Origin: Kofleriaceae bacterium
GTDB lineage: Bacteria; Myxococcota_A; Polyangia; Haliangiales; Haliangiaceae
Length of the DNA: 6,960 bases
Assembly (NCBI GenBank): GCA_024642805.1
Contig: JAHEAK010000275.1
Location: 1-6,960 of the forward strand
Direction: 5' to 3'
The notes beneath the pieces were generated by a model, which did no database searches, had not been told where the DNA came from, and saw only the letters and a program-made list of their open reading frames with translations. Below, piece after piece: positions 1 to 6,569 of the stretch (position 1 is its first letter; every line of letters starts with the position of its first letter). The translations under genes were made by a program, and so were the position numbers.

Positions 1-629
1 CGGTCGTTGAGATGGCAGAGGCGCCGCTTGCGCTGGCAGCGCTTTGCCGCAGCGCTGACAGAAGGAAAATCCAGCCGGCGTCTGCCCCCACACTCCTGGC
101 ATTGACGAGGCTCGTTGCCAGCGACATGCGGGCGCGAGAGGCTGCCGGGTGGAGGGGTTGGCGCGGGCGCGCGATGGCGTGGCGGCTGTTGCGGCGTGGG
201 CGCCGGCGCCATGATCGTTTGGCCAGCGCGCTGTGGCTGCGGAGCGCTGGCATGCGGAGCGCCCGCATGCGGAGCGCCCGCATGTGAAGCCCCGCCATGT
301 GAAGCCCCGCCATGTGGAGCGCTGCTATGAGGAGCACCGGCATGTGGAACGCTGGCCACGGGCGGCACGGGTGTCGGTGTCATGCCCGAGAGCTGGGCAC
401 CGCATTGCCGACAGAACTTCATGTTGGGCGCGTTATCGGCCTGACAGCGCTCGCAGATCTTGCTTGCCGTTGGACGGGCGGCCGCTGGCTTGGGCGCCTG
501 CCCTTTGGCGGGCAACCCTCCTGGCCCCACGTGAGTCCCACCGGGGCCCGGCTCGGCAAGACGAGTTCCACAGTTTAGACAGAAGGTCGCGCTAGGCGCC
601 CCTTGGTGACCGCAATTCGTACACCGCAT
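1..629 (-). CDS. Multi-zinc-ribbon protein with His-containing repeat linker, partial, apparent frameshift
   Basis: Reading leftward from ATG at 629-627, the frame gives two complete zinc ribbons: C3/C6 with C17/C20 (FCLNCG) and C59/C62 with C73/C76 (FCRQCG). A low-complexity linker follows, including a pentapeptide repeat with seven histidines (residues 94-130) and a Pro/Ala/Gln stretch. A third ribbon starts at C177-x2-C180. Its second half (GFSFCQRCGKALP, about 72-34) is in a different frame, and the switch falls at a five-G run (85-89 on the plus strand). Without correction the frame stays open to the window edge but encodes an Arg-rich, non-ribbon tail. Zinc ribbons of this type bind Zn2+ and usually serve as small adaptor or nucleic-acid/protein-binding modules; in related bacteria they often precede FHA or membrane domains, which would lie outside the window here. 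ATG 629 is favoured because the first ribbon starts at residue 3 and no ATG, GTG or TTG lies just upstream in frame. The ribosome binding site is weak (AGG one base before ATG). Function unknown. Confidence 0.75.
   Translation of the reverse strand, partial: MRCTNCGHQGAPSATFCLNCGTRLAEPGPGGTHVGPGGLPAKGQAPKPAAARPTASKICERCQADNAPNMKFCRQCGAQLSGMTPTPVPPVASVPHAGAPHSSAPHGGASHGGASHAGAPHAGAPHASAPQPQRAGQTIMAPAPTPQQPPRHRAPAPTPPPGSLSRPHVAGNEPRQCQECGGRRRLDFPSVSAAAKRCQRKRRLCHLND
240..350 (-). repeat. 15-nt tandem repeat encoding (A-P/S-H-x-x) pentapeptides
   Basis: Seven consecutive 15-nt units inside the zinc-ribbon gene encode a pentapeptide of the form Ala-Pro/Ser-His-x-x, mostly with AG, GG, SS or AS in the last two places. 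Histidines fall at residues 96, 101, 106, 111, 116, 121 and 126. Two adjacent unit pairs are identical at DNA level (near 253-282 and 283-312), as expected from recent slippage duplication. The unit is a multiple of three, so copy-number change keeps the frame. The regular His spacing could bind metal weakly or may only be a flexible spacer. Confidence 0.85.
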
Positions 630-689
630 ACCTGGTGATGCTCTTGTTGTTAGTCGGGTTGTGAAAGTTGGATAAGGACAGCCCAGGAG

Positions 690-709
690 AATCGGAACCA
701 TCGCCGATT
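690..709. promoter_or_regulatory. Inverted repeat in divergent intergenic region
   Basis: AATCGG (690-695) and CCGATT (704-709) are exact reverse complements separated by 8 bases. They lie between the divergently oriented zinc-ribbon gene (start 629) and lipoprotein gene (start 791). This could be a dimeric-regulator operator or a 5'-UTR hairpin. A 6-bp inverted repeat in GC-rich DNA can also arise by chance. No convincing sigma70 promoter pair was seen for either gene in this 161-base interval. Confidence 0.22.
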
Positions 710-790
710 GCATGGTGCTCGCGGTCTTGCTAAACCCACCGCTCCTGCTGCCAAGCTAGCAAACCTACAGGAAAAAGGTCAACCCAGCTC

Positions 791-1888
791 GTGTTTCAGC
801 CAACGCAATCGAAGCTCCCTTCCAAGAGCCCTTGGCCTCGGCCAAGCCTGGCGCTCGTCGCCGCGCTGGCGATGTGCCTGGGGGCGCTCGGCTGCGACCA
901 CAGCACGGCGCGCACCGCAGCCTTCCGCGCCCGCCCCGACAGCACCAAGGCCGGCGACCTGCAGGGCCCCTTCTCCGGGCAGGTGAGCGATGCCGCCACC
1001 CACGATCCGGTCTCGGGTGCCTTTGTCTACGCCAGCTGGACCTACGAGAGCGGTCAGGGCGCCATCCAACCGATGGGCTTTCGCTTTGCGGTCGCCTCTA
1101 CCGACGCCAATGGCCGTTATCAAATCGAAAGGGTGCAGAGCCCACCAGCTGGCCGACTGACGGATTTTCAGTTGGTCATCTACAAGCGAGGCTACGTCGC
1201 CTATCGAAGTGATCGGCGCTTTCAGGACCTGGGCCCGCGCTTCGACTTCGCGCAGAAGAACAACGAAGTGCAGCTCGATCGCTGGAACTCTGGGCTCAGC
1301 CACGTACGCCATTTGCGCTACATCGGCGGCGGCGGTCCCCTCGCCTCGCTCACCGCCTGGGAACAGGACGAAGCCGCGGTCGAACTGAGCGGCGGCGGCT
1401 CCTCTAAGATGTCTTCTGATCTGCTTTCGACCCTAAGCGATGGGCGGCTCATCGCTGCCCAGCTGCTGGGCGAGGCCGAGATCAAGGACATCACGGGCTT
1501 CGATGGCAGCTTCGAGAGCGGCCCCCTCAACGACGAGGCCGACACCGATAGTTACTCTTCACAACACTTCAAGGCTCTCGGTCAGCCCGAGGTCTATGAC
1601 GTCGCGCTGCGCCTGTGGCGACTCGATGGCGACGCCAGCCAGGAGCGCTTTTCCGAGCTGGAGAGCACACTGCCAGGGGTGAGCCTGCGCAACGATATTG
1701 CCGATCGCAGCCTCTTGGCCGTGGAAGGCGATATTCAAGGTTTTGCCTTCATGGACGCCCGCAGAGGACTGGTGGTGCTCATCACCTGTGGCAAGGGCCA
1801 GTGCAGCAAGATTGAGCACCTCGTCGAGATCGCTCGCAAGGTGTACGAGAACATTCAAGCCGTGATGCCGCAGGGCAGCGCTCCATAA
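791..1888 (+). CDS. Lipoprotein with carboxypeptidase-regulatory-like domain
   Basis: 365 residues from a GTG start. The N-terminus has Lys8, Lys12 and Arg17, a hydrophobic core (residues 19-33) and a lipobox-like ALG-C with Cys35 as the likely lipidated residue, so the protein is predicted to be a membrane-anchored lipoprotein. Residues about 60-143 resemble a carboxypeptidase-regulatory-like (transthyretin/Ig-like beta) domain: a G-x-V-x-D start, then the TDANGRYQI turn typical of these folds. The middle (about 175-265) is Gly/Ser/Asp-rich and unrecognised. The C-terminal 60 residues look like a compact alpha/beta segment with two nearby cysteines (C333, C338) that could form a disulfide. 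A purine-rich AGGAAAAAGG (769-778) precedes GTG by 12 bases, a little far; no better in-frame start keeps the signal sequence. The stop lies 20 bases before the next gene, indicating an operon. The exact function is not recognised; structural, binding or assembly roles at the envelope are possible. Confidence 0.85.
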   Translation: MFQPTQSKLPSKSPWPRPSLALVAALAMCLGALGCDHSTARTAAFRARPDSTKAGDLQGPFSGQVSDAATHDPVSGAFVYASWTYESGQGAIQPMGFRFAVASTDANGRYQIERVQSPPAGRLTDFQLVIYKRGYVAYRSDRRFQDLGPRFDFAQKNNEVQLDRWNSGLSHVRHLRYIGGGGPLASLTAWEQDEAAVELSGGGSSKMSSDLLSTLSDGRLIAAQLLGEAEIKDITGFDGSFESGPLNDEADTDSYSSQHFKALGQPEVYDVALRLWRLDGDASQERFSELESTLPGVSLRNDIADRSLLAVEGDIQGFAFMDARRGLVVLITCGKGQCSKIEHLVEIARKVYENIQAVMPQGSAP

Positions 1889-1895
1889 GCGGACT

Positions 1896-1902
1896 AGGTG
1901 GA
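1896..1902 (+). promoter_or_regulatory. Ribosome binding site for the 1909 gene
   Basis: AGGTGGA, six bases before ATG 1909, is a good Shine-Dalgarno match. It supports that start and shows that the second gene of the operon has its own initiation signal rather than depending on coupling across the 20-base gap. Confidence 0.7.
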
Positions 1903-1908
1903 ACTGAC

Positions 1909-3339
1909 ATGAAGCGGACAAGCAGCCTCTTTGCAGCAATCCTGGTAGTAGCCCTCGGCCAAGGGGAAGCCAAAGCGTGGGAGCCAGCAACCACCCATGC
2001 AGGCTTGACCGAACAGGCGGCCCTCGGTTCGGCCCTGCACTCGCGCCTTCGCGAACACTTCGGCACCGGCCGAGGTGTCTACGCCATGTTGACGATTCCG
2101 GAGGCAGACGCCCCCGAGCTCTTCGCCGTATTGCGCCGACTCAACCCGACCCACGGCTACGTCCCCGACACCCGCGGGCGCATGAGCGCGCTCAGCTGGT
2201 TGGTGGCAGGATCGGTGATCGCGGATGTGCCTTCGGCCCTTGCTGGCAATCACTTCTTCGATCCGCGCACGGGCAAGGGCCTGTCTGCGGCGACCGCCGG
2301 CGGCCTGATGCGCCGACTGCAGCGCGGGGCGCTTGGCGTCGGTAGCGCAGCCTCGCTCGGTGCCGGCGGCGAGCCGGCTGCCAGCTGGTGGCGCTCGGAA
2401 GAAAATCCCATGGGCTACCTCGGCTTTGCCGATCAGTTTCGCAAGGCCGTCTCGACGGCAAGCCCTGCACAGCGCGAGCGCCATCTAGCGGGCACTCTCC
2501 TGGCCGCCGGTGCCATGTTGCACGTGCTCCAGGACATGGGTTCGCCCTCGCATGTGCGCAACGACCTGCGCGCCCATCAAGAGCACATCGGCACAGCCGA
2601 GACAGACCTCGGATCTCGTTTTGAACGTCTCGCTGCCCTGGCCTTTGGTCGTCTCGGCGTGCCAGCGCCCAATGACAAACCGGCCATCACCGGCCTCGGT
2701 GCCTTCTTTAGCAATGCGGAAGGCACTGGCCTCGCCGACATAACAGAGCGCAGCTATTTTTCGAATGGCACCCTGCCGGCGCTAACGCCCGTCGAGCGCA
2801 ACGCCGGCGCCAGCGAGCTGATGCGACGCATTCAGAGCAAGCTCCGTCGTCCGGAGCCAAGCCCTCCGCCGCGACTGGATGTGGTCGCTGCTCGGAACAA
2901 GGCCGGTGCCACATGGACCAACGCCGATGGCGTGTGCCTCACTCGTTATAAGTGGGAGCGCGCGCGCATGCGCTTCTGGATCGATGACCGCTGTGCACTG
3001 GAGCAACTAGAAGCAATCCTCCCCACGGTCAGCGCCTACGGCGTCGCGTTCCTCGACGAGCTCTTCCCTGGCGACCTGCGCCTCGAGGCGAGCGGCCAGG
3101 CCTTGCGAGTGCGGGCCGATTCGCCCCGCTTCGGTGCTGGCAAGGTGCAGGCGTTTAGCGACAGCGCCGATGGCAGCCGAAGCGAGTACTTCAGCGCTGA
3201 GCTGAGCCCTGGCGCAAGCCTAGAGATTCCCGCGCCTGGCAAAGGCAGTGTGCGCGTCACTGTCCTCTTCGACGGTCGCGACGCCACAGGTGCGGATCTG
3301 CTGGCCACCACCAGCAGCCCCTGGCCTCTAAGCAAGTAG
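1909..3339 (+). CDS. Secreted zinc-dependent phospholipase C / S1-P1 nuclease-like protein
   Basis: 476 residues. A Sec signal peptide (KR at 2-3, hydrophobic 7-16, cleavage after AKA23) would leave Trp24 as the first mature residue. In bacterial zinc phospholipase C and P1 nuclease the mature N-terminal Trp is itself a zinc ligand. Other matching ligands are His30, Asp106, His115 (in GNHFFDP) and the trio His205, Asp209, His215 (LHVLQDM...PSH), whose +4/+6 spacing equals that of His118, Asp122 and His128 of Bacillus cereus phospholipase C. The last His-x3-Glu pair of that enzyme is not matched at the same spacing; His223, His226, Glu231 or Glu239 may substitute. Residues about 140-165 form a Gly/Ala-rich insertion. 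About 390-470 looks like an extra C-terminal beta domain. C343 and C362 could form a disulfide. It would act in the periplasm or outside, hydrolysing phosphodiester bonds in lipids or nucleic acids if active. Substrate cannot be told from sequence. It follows the lipoprotein gene by 20 bases, probably co-transcribed. Confidence 0.8.
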   Translation: MKRTSSLFAAILVVALGQGEAKAWEPATTHAGLTEQAALGSALHSRLREHFGTGRGVYAMLTIPEADAPELFAVLRRLNPTHGYVPDTRGRMSALSWLVAGSVIADVPSALAGNHFFDPRTGKGLSAATAGGLMRRLQRGALGVGSAASLGAGGEPAASWWRSEENPMGYLGFADQFRKAVSTASPAQRERHLAGTLLAAGAMLHVLQDMGSPSHVRNDLRAHQEHIGTAETDLGSRFERLAALAFGRLGVPAPNDKPAITGLGAFFSNAEGTGLADITERSYFSNGTLPALTPVERNAGASELMRRIQSKLRRPEPSPPPRLDVVAARNKAGATWTNADGVCLTRYKWERARMRFWIDDRCALEQLEAILPTVSAYGVAFLDELFPGDLRLEASGQALRVRADSPRFGAGKVQAFSDSADGSRSEYFSAELSPGASLEIPAPGKGSVRVTVLFDGRDATGADLLATTSSPWPLSK

Positions 3340-3366
3340 CACTCTAGCGCACGCTGCTCGCCCATG

Positions 3367-3384
3367 TCGCGAGCGGCTTCGCGA
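3367..3384. terminator. Hairpin after converging genes, possible bidirectional terminator
   Basis: TCGCGA (3367-3372) and TCGCGA (3379-3384) pair around a 6-base loop. The hairpin lies 27 bases after the stop of the phospholipase-like gene and in front of the 23-nt repeat array. There is no U-tract on either strand, so it is not a classical intrinsic terminator. It may instead stabilise 3' ends or help halt converging polymerases. Confidence 0.3.
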
Positions 3385-3482
3385 GTGGCGTCGCGCTCAA
3401 GTCGCGAGTGGCGTCGCGCTCAAGTCGCGCGTGGCGTGGCGCTCAAGTCGCGCGTGGCGTGGCGCTCAAGTCGCGAGTGGCT
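3368..3482. repeat. 23-nt tandem repeat array between convergent genes
   Basis: Four full units start at 3391, 3414, 3437 and 3460, each built around CGCTCAAGTCGCG followed by a GTGGC end. A degenerate copy sits at about 3368-3390. Units differ at only a few positions (TC/TG at the start, GAG/GCG near the middle, last base G/T). Unit 1 contains TCGCG and CGCGA around a 7-base loop, so it can form a 5-bp hairpin; the other units keep most of this. The array fills the 142-base gap between the stops at 3339 and 3482, and the last unit reaches the TAA stop of the SUKH-TPR gene. The 23-nt period is not a multiple of three, which argues against a coding repeat. There are no unique spacers, so it is not a CRISPR array. 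Confidence 0.9.
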
Positions 3483-4447
3483 TAGCTCTCGAGCTGTCGC
3501 AAGAGATCGAGGGTCTCTAGATCGCGGGGCGACACGACCTTTGCCGCCACCAAGAGCTCGCGAGCGCTCTCGGTGTCCCCGGCCTCCAGGAGCTCTCGAG
3601 CACCTTCGCGATGTCGGCGCGGCAGATCGGGATCCAGTGCCAGGGTGCGGGCGGCCAGACTCTTTGAGCGTTCGCTCTCGCCAGCGGCGTCTGCCAAGCG
3701 AGCAGCGTGCGCCAGGAAGAAGGCCGCGTGCTCATAACCGGGCTGGGCTTCGTAGGCTTGCTCGGCGTCGTCCGCAGCAGCGCTCAAGTCTCCGAGTTCT
3801 TCTGATATGCGGGCCATATCGAACCATGCCCAGGCGAAATCGGGTTTGTCGGCGACGACCTGCTCGAGGTTGTTGCGGGCCTCTTCGAGTTTCTCCTGGT
3901 TGGCAAGAGCGCGGGCCAGGCGCCAACGAGGGGCGATGGCTTGCGGGTCGCGTTTGAGTTGCCTTCGTTCGCACTCGACGGCGGCCTCGTCGGTCAGCTC
4001 ACCCTGCTCATCGAATACATCATCACGAAACTCGCCGTCGCGTTCGTGCACCACCGACTCGGAATCGACCACCCCAGAGAGCCAGCGATCGAAACGCGTG
4101 CCCTCCGGCAAGAGTTCGTCGGTGTCCTGCTCGAGTCGAAACACCCGCCCCTGCGGATCGACGTAGATTTCGTCGCCAGCGTAGACGCCAACCAGCAGGC
4201 GCGCCTCCGATCCACTGAGCTCGGCTGCGGGAAAGAGCACGAGATTCTCGTGAAAGAAATCACCGCCGTCGAACTCACGATAGACGGCCTCGAGGGAGGC
4301 CGGCAGCGCCGAATCGAGCACGACCGCCGGGGTTCCCATCGAGTGCACGCCATCGGAGTACTCGCGAAGTCGCGCGGAGATCCACTCCGCTCTCTCCGCG
4401 AGTTCGTTGGCAATGCCCTGCCCGCGTGTCCCCTTCTTGCGACTCAC
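3482..4447 (-). CDS. SUKH (SMI1/KNR4) domain protein with C-terminal TPRs
   Basis: 321 residues. Residues about 43-135 match the SMI1/KNR4 (SUKH) fold: LEAVYREFDGGDFF, then LVLFPAAEL, LVGVYAGDEIYVDPQG and a hydrophobic end near RFDRWLSG. SUKH domains are protein-binding folds known in fungal Smi1/Knr4 and in bacterial immunity proteins. An acidic linker (136-165) leads to tetratricopeptide-like helical pairs at about 168-201, 202-235 and 236-273, plus a partial fourth at 278-308. No signal peptide or membrane segment is seen, so it is likely cytoplasmic. The GTG start (4447-4445) overlaps the TGA stop of the FHA-CpaF gene as GTGA, and no Shine-Dalgarno precedes it, so translation is probably coupled to the upstream gene. 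This implies matched expression and possibly a physical partnership. No toxin gene is adjacent, so an immunity role is not indicated. It is more likely a scaffold or adaptor, which is inference. Confidence 0.85.
   Translation of the reverse strand: MSRKKGTRGQGIANELAERAEWISARLREYSDGVHSMGTPAVVLDSALPASLEAVYREFDGGDFFHENLVLFPAAELSGSEARLLVGVYAGDEIYVDPQGRVFRLEQDTDELLPEGTRFDRWLSGVVDSESVVHERDGEFRDDVFDEQGELTDEAAVECERRQLKRDPQAIAPRWRLARALANQEKLEEARNNLEQVVADKPDFAWAWFDMARISEELGDLSAAADDAEQAYEAQPGYEHAAFFLAHAARLADAAGESERSKSLAARTLALDPDLPRRHREGARELLEAGDTESARELLVAAKVVSPRDLETLDLLRQLES
4444..4447 (-). promoter_or_regulatory. GTGA stop/start overlap, translational coupling
   Basis: Reading leftward, GAG-TGA ends the FHA-CpaF gene and GTG-AGT begins the SUKH-TPR gene, sharing four bases. 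With no independent Shine-Dalgarno, re-initiation by the same ribosome is the likely mechanism. Confidence 0.75.
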
Positions 4448-6564
4448 TCGCTAAAGATCGAGGCGTCGGCTTTCAGGCCACGGCTCTCAAGCTCTTCATA
4501 GAAACTGGGCACGACGCCGGAGGCGGAGAAGCCCTGATCGGCATCGTGCATGAAGAGTGTCTTGGCGGTGAAACCAGACTCCGTGGTGCCACTGACCTCG
4601 TCAATGGACACGATGCGAAGGTTGCCATCACCAAATCGAACCACGTGAATGACCACATCTACAGCGCTGGCGATCATCTCGCGCAGAGCCTTCGAGTTGC
4701 CGCCGGCGCCCAGACCGGCAAGCGAAGCGAAGCGGCCCAGCGCTGCAATGGCGCCCTCGCCGGTGATGGAAGCCACCGTTCCGTCGCAGGTGCCAAGCAT
4801 GGCCTGCAAGAGCTCGAAGGCTTCGGGACCGCGCAAATCGCCCACCACCAGTCGATCGGGCAACATGCGCATGGCGCCGCGCAGGAGCGCGCTCACGTCG
4901 ATGGTCGAAAGACCGTTGCCGTCGCCGGGGCGAGCTTCCAGTGCAATCCAGTGATCACGGGAGAGCTGCAGTTTGGACACCTCCTCGACCGAGACGAGGC
5001 GCTCACCAGCAGGTGCTTCCGAGGCCAGGGCAGCGAGAATGGAGCTTTTGCCCGAGCTCGGAGCGCCGCACACCAGGATGTTCTTGCGTGCGGCCACGCA
5101 GGTGGTGAGGAAGCTTGCCATGCCCGGGCTGAGAACGCCCCGAGATTCCAGTGCGCGTAGATCGTCAGCTTTGCCGAAGGGCTTGCGCAAGGTGAGGCAG
5201 GGACCGCGACTTGCCACTGGTGGCAACACGGCGGCCAATCGTGAACCATCGCGCAGGCGCACATCGACGAAGGGGTTGGCGTCATTGACGACCTTGCCGG
5301 TCGGCGCCGCCAGACGCTGCACAACCCGACGGAAGACGTCTTCCGAAGAGAAGCCAATGCCTGCCGCGCTCAAGGTACCCGACTTGGCAACCAGTATGCG
5401 GTCGATGCCGTCGACGATGATTTCTTGAATGGTGTCGTCGGCGAGCAGGTCTTCCAAGGGACCAAGACCGAGTGCCTCGTTGAGGGTCTCCTTGATGAGC
5501 TGATCTTGATCGATGCTCTTGGCGATATCGCCGGCCGCTTCCATCGACTCGACGAGGTCGACGATGGCGCTCTCCGCTCGCTGCCAGAGTTCCTCGTCGC
5601 CGAGTCGCTCAAGGGCAAGGGTGTCGAGGCCGAGCAAGGGCACCAGACGCTGAAGGATGCTGTCCTGAAGCCGCAGAAGATCGCGCGCACTGGCACTCAG
5701 ATGAGGCACCACGGCTGCTCGGCGTGGATCCGCAGCGGAACGACGTCGCGCGGCGTGACCGGCAGCGCCCGCACCAGCGCCCACCAAGCGAGGCTTCGGC
5801 GCGGCAACAGGTGCCGAGGGTGGTGCTGCGACCGGAGCCGGCATCGGCGTGTGTTCGGGAGCGGGCGGTGCTACCGGGGGCGGACTTGGCGGTGCCATGA
5901 CCGGTGCGCTGGGCGGCGCAGCAATCGGCGCGGGCGCAGGTGCAGAAGGCGGTGGCAAGGGCGAAGGCGCCGCTGGTGGCGGCGACATGACCGGTGGAGC
6001 GACTGGCATCGGCATCGGTGCAGGCATCGCGGGAGCCGATGGACGACTGGCTCGCGGCGCAGGCGACGCAAAGCTCTGCGGTGCGGGCGGTGGCGCGGTC
6101 GCCGGCCTCGACATCGCAACAGGATCGGCGAGGGGTGGTGGCACAGAAGCGGCGCTTCGCTGCACAACCGGAGGAGGAGCGGACATCGGCGGTTGCGCTG
6201 CCACGGGCGGCGGCGCTGGAGCGGGCGCTGGTGGCGGCATGGGAGCCGAGGCTGGCGCTACCGTTGATGCGCCCGATGCCTCTTCGACTCCGAGGATGAA
6301 GTCGCCGATGTAGATTTTGTCGGAGTCCTTGACGACCAGCGGACTGGTGATCTTGCGGCCGTTGACATAGGTGCCGTTGGTGCTCTTCAGATCGACAATG
6401 ATGAACTTGCCGTCCTTCAATACGATGCGGGCGTGCCGCTTGGACACGTTGCCTTTGGGAAGAACGACGTCGTTTCCCTGCACGCGTCCGATGGTAATTT
6501 CAGCTTTGTCGAAGTCGAGGCGGCGCTGGTCCCCGCCCTTCTCGGTCAACATGATCGCAAACAT
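4444..6564 (-). CDS. FHA domain fused to a CpaF/TadA-family secretion ATPase with altered catalytic boxes
   Basis: 706 residues from ATG 6564. An upstream in-frame TTG at 6591 would add nine residues but lacks support, while GGGAGG lies five bases before the ATG. Residues about 20-92 are an FHA domain with the phosphothreonine-binding signature G26-R27, S41-x2-H44 and STNGT (61-65), which reads phosphorylated partners. Residues about 101-260 are a Pro/Ala-rich flexible linker. Residues about 290-706 match CpaF/VirB11-type ATPases: LGLGPLEDLL (365-374), VDVRLRDGSR (433-442) and Walker A GAPSSGKS (500-507). The later motifs depart from the family: Asp box VEEVSK (526-531) where VEDxxE-like is usual, Walker B VVGDLRG (573-579) with Asp576 in place of Glu, and His box GTCDG...ITG (591-602) with Cys593 and Thr601 where the two His normally lie. 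It may bind nucleotide but hydrolyse poorly. Cytoplasmic; no Tad pilus, platform or pilin genes are seen nearby. It is probably first in an operon with the coupled SUKH-TPR gene. Confidence 0.9.
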   Translation of the reverse strand: MFAIMLTEKGGDQRRLDFDKAEITIGRVQGNDVVLPKGNVSKRHARIVLKDGKFIIVDLKSTNGTYVNGRKITSPLVVKDSDKIYIGDFILGVEEASGASTVAPASAPMPPPAPAPAPPPVAAQPPMSAPPPVVQRSAASVPPPLADPVAMSRPATAPPPAPQSFASPAPRASRPSAPAMPAPMPMPVAPPVMSPPPAAPSPLPPPSAPAPAPIAAPPSAPVMAPPSPPPVAPPAPEHTPMPAPVAAPPSAPVAAPKPRLVGAGAGAAGHAARRRSAADPRRAAVVPHLSASARDLLRLQDSILQRLVPLLGLDTLALERLGDEELWQRAESAIVDLVESMEAAGDIAKSIDQDQLIKETLNEALGLGPLEDLLADDTIQEIIVDGIDRILVAKSGTLSAAGIGFSSEDVFRRVVQRLAAPTGKVVNDANPFVDVRLRDGSRLAAVLPPVASRGPCLTLRKPFGKADDLRALESRGVLSPGMASFLTTCVAARKNILVCGAPSSGKSSILAALASEAPAGERLVSVEEVSKLQLSRDHWIALEARPGDGNGLSTIDVSALLRGAMRMLPDRLVVGDLRGPEAFELLQAMLGTCDGTVASITGEGAIAALGRFASLAGLGAGGNSKALREMIASAVDVVIHVVRFGDGNLRIVSIDEVSGTTESGFTAKTLFMHDADQGFSASGVVPSFYEELESRGLKADASIFSE
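5785..6264 (-). repeat. Pro/Ala-rich low-complexity linker coding region
   Basis: This is the segment of the FHA-CpaF gene encoding residues about 101-260: degenerate runs of PAP, APP, PPP and MP with almost no charged residues. The skewed composition opens long false frames on the opposite strand (Gly-rich, 5849-6313) and in other registers, which should not be annotated. The segment is likely disordered and lets the FHA head move independently of the ATPase ring. Length is expected to vary between relatives. Confidence 0.8.
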
Positions 6565-6569
6565 TCCGG

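Noticed and set aside
12..595. Plus-strand frames over the left edge (12-287, 115-330, 233-595)
   Set aside because: They are shadows of the minus-strand zinc-ribbon gene, which has repeated CxxC pairs at the right spacing.
708..736. TTGCAT-17-TAAACC as a promoter for the lipoprotein operon
   Set aside because: The -10 box matches only three of six consensus positions; too weak to list as a feature.
3391..3482. Possible CRISPR array
   Set aside because: The units abut directly with no unique spacers and no cas genes are seen.
3364..3957. Plus-strand frame running through the 23-nt repeats, encoding Ser/Arg-rich sequence
   Set aside because: The repeat period is not a multiple of three and the frame continues as a shadow of the SUKH-TPR gene.
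3482..4447. Reading the SUKH protein as a toxin-immunity gene
   Set aside because: No polymorphic toxin or secretion-delivered effector is adjacent, and the TPR fusion and coupling to FHA-CpaF point to another role.
3941..5160. Long plus-strand frames opposite the SUKH-TPR and CpaF genes (3941-4501, 4426-5160)
   Set aside because: The minus-strand frames carry clear family motifs across the same bases; the plus-strand products show none.
5849..6313. Gly/Ala-rich open frame on the plus strand opposite the FHA-CpaF linker
   Set aside because: It is the reverse shadow of Pro/Ala codons in the minus-strand gene, has no recognisable domain, and is explained by composition.
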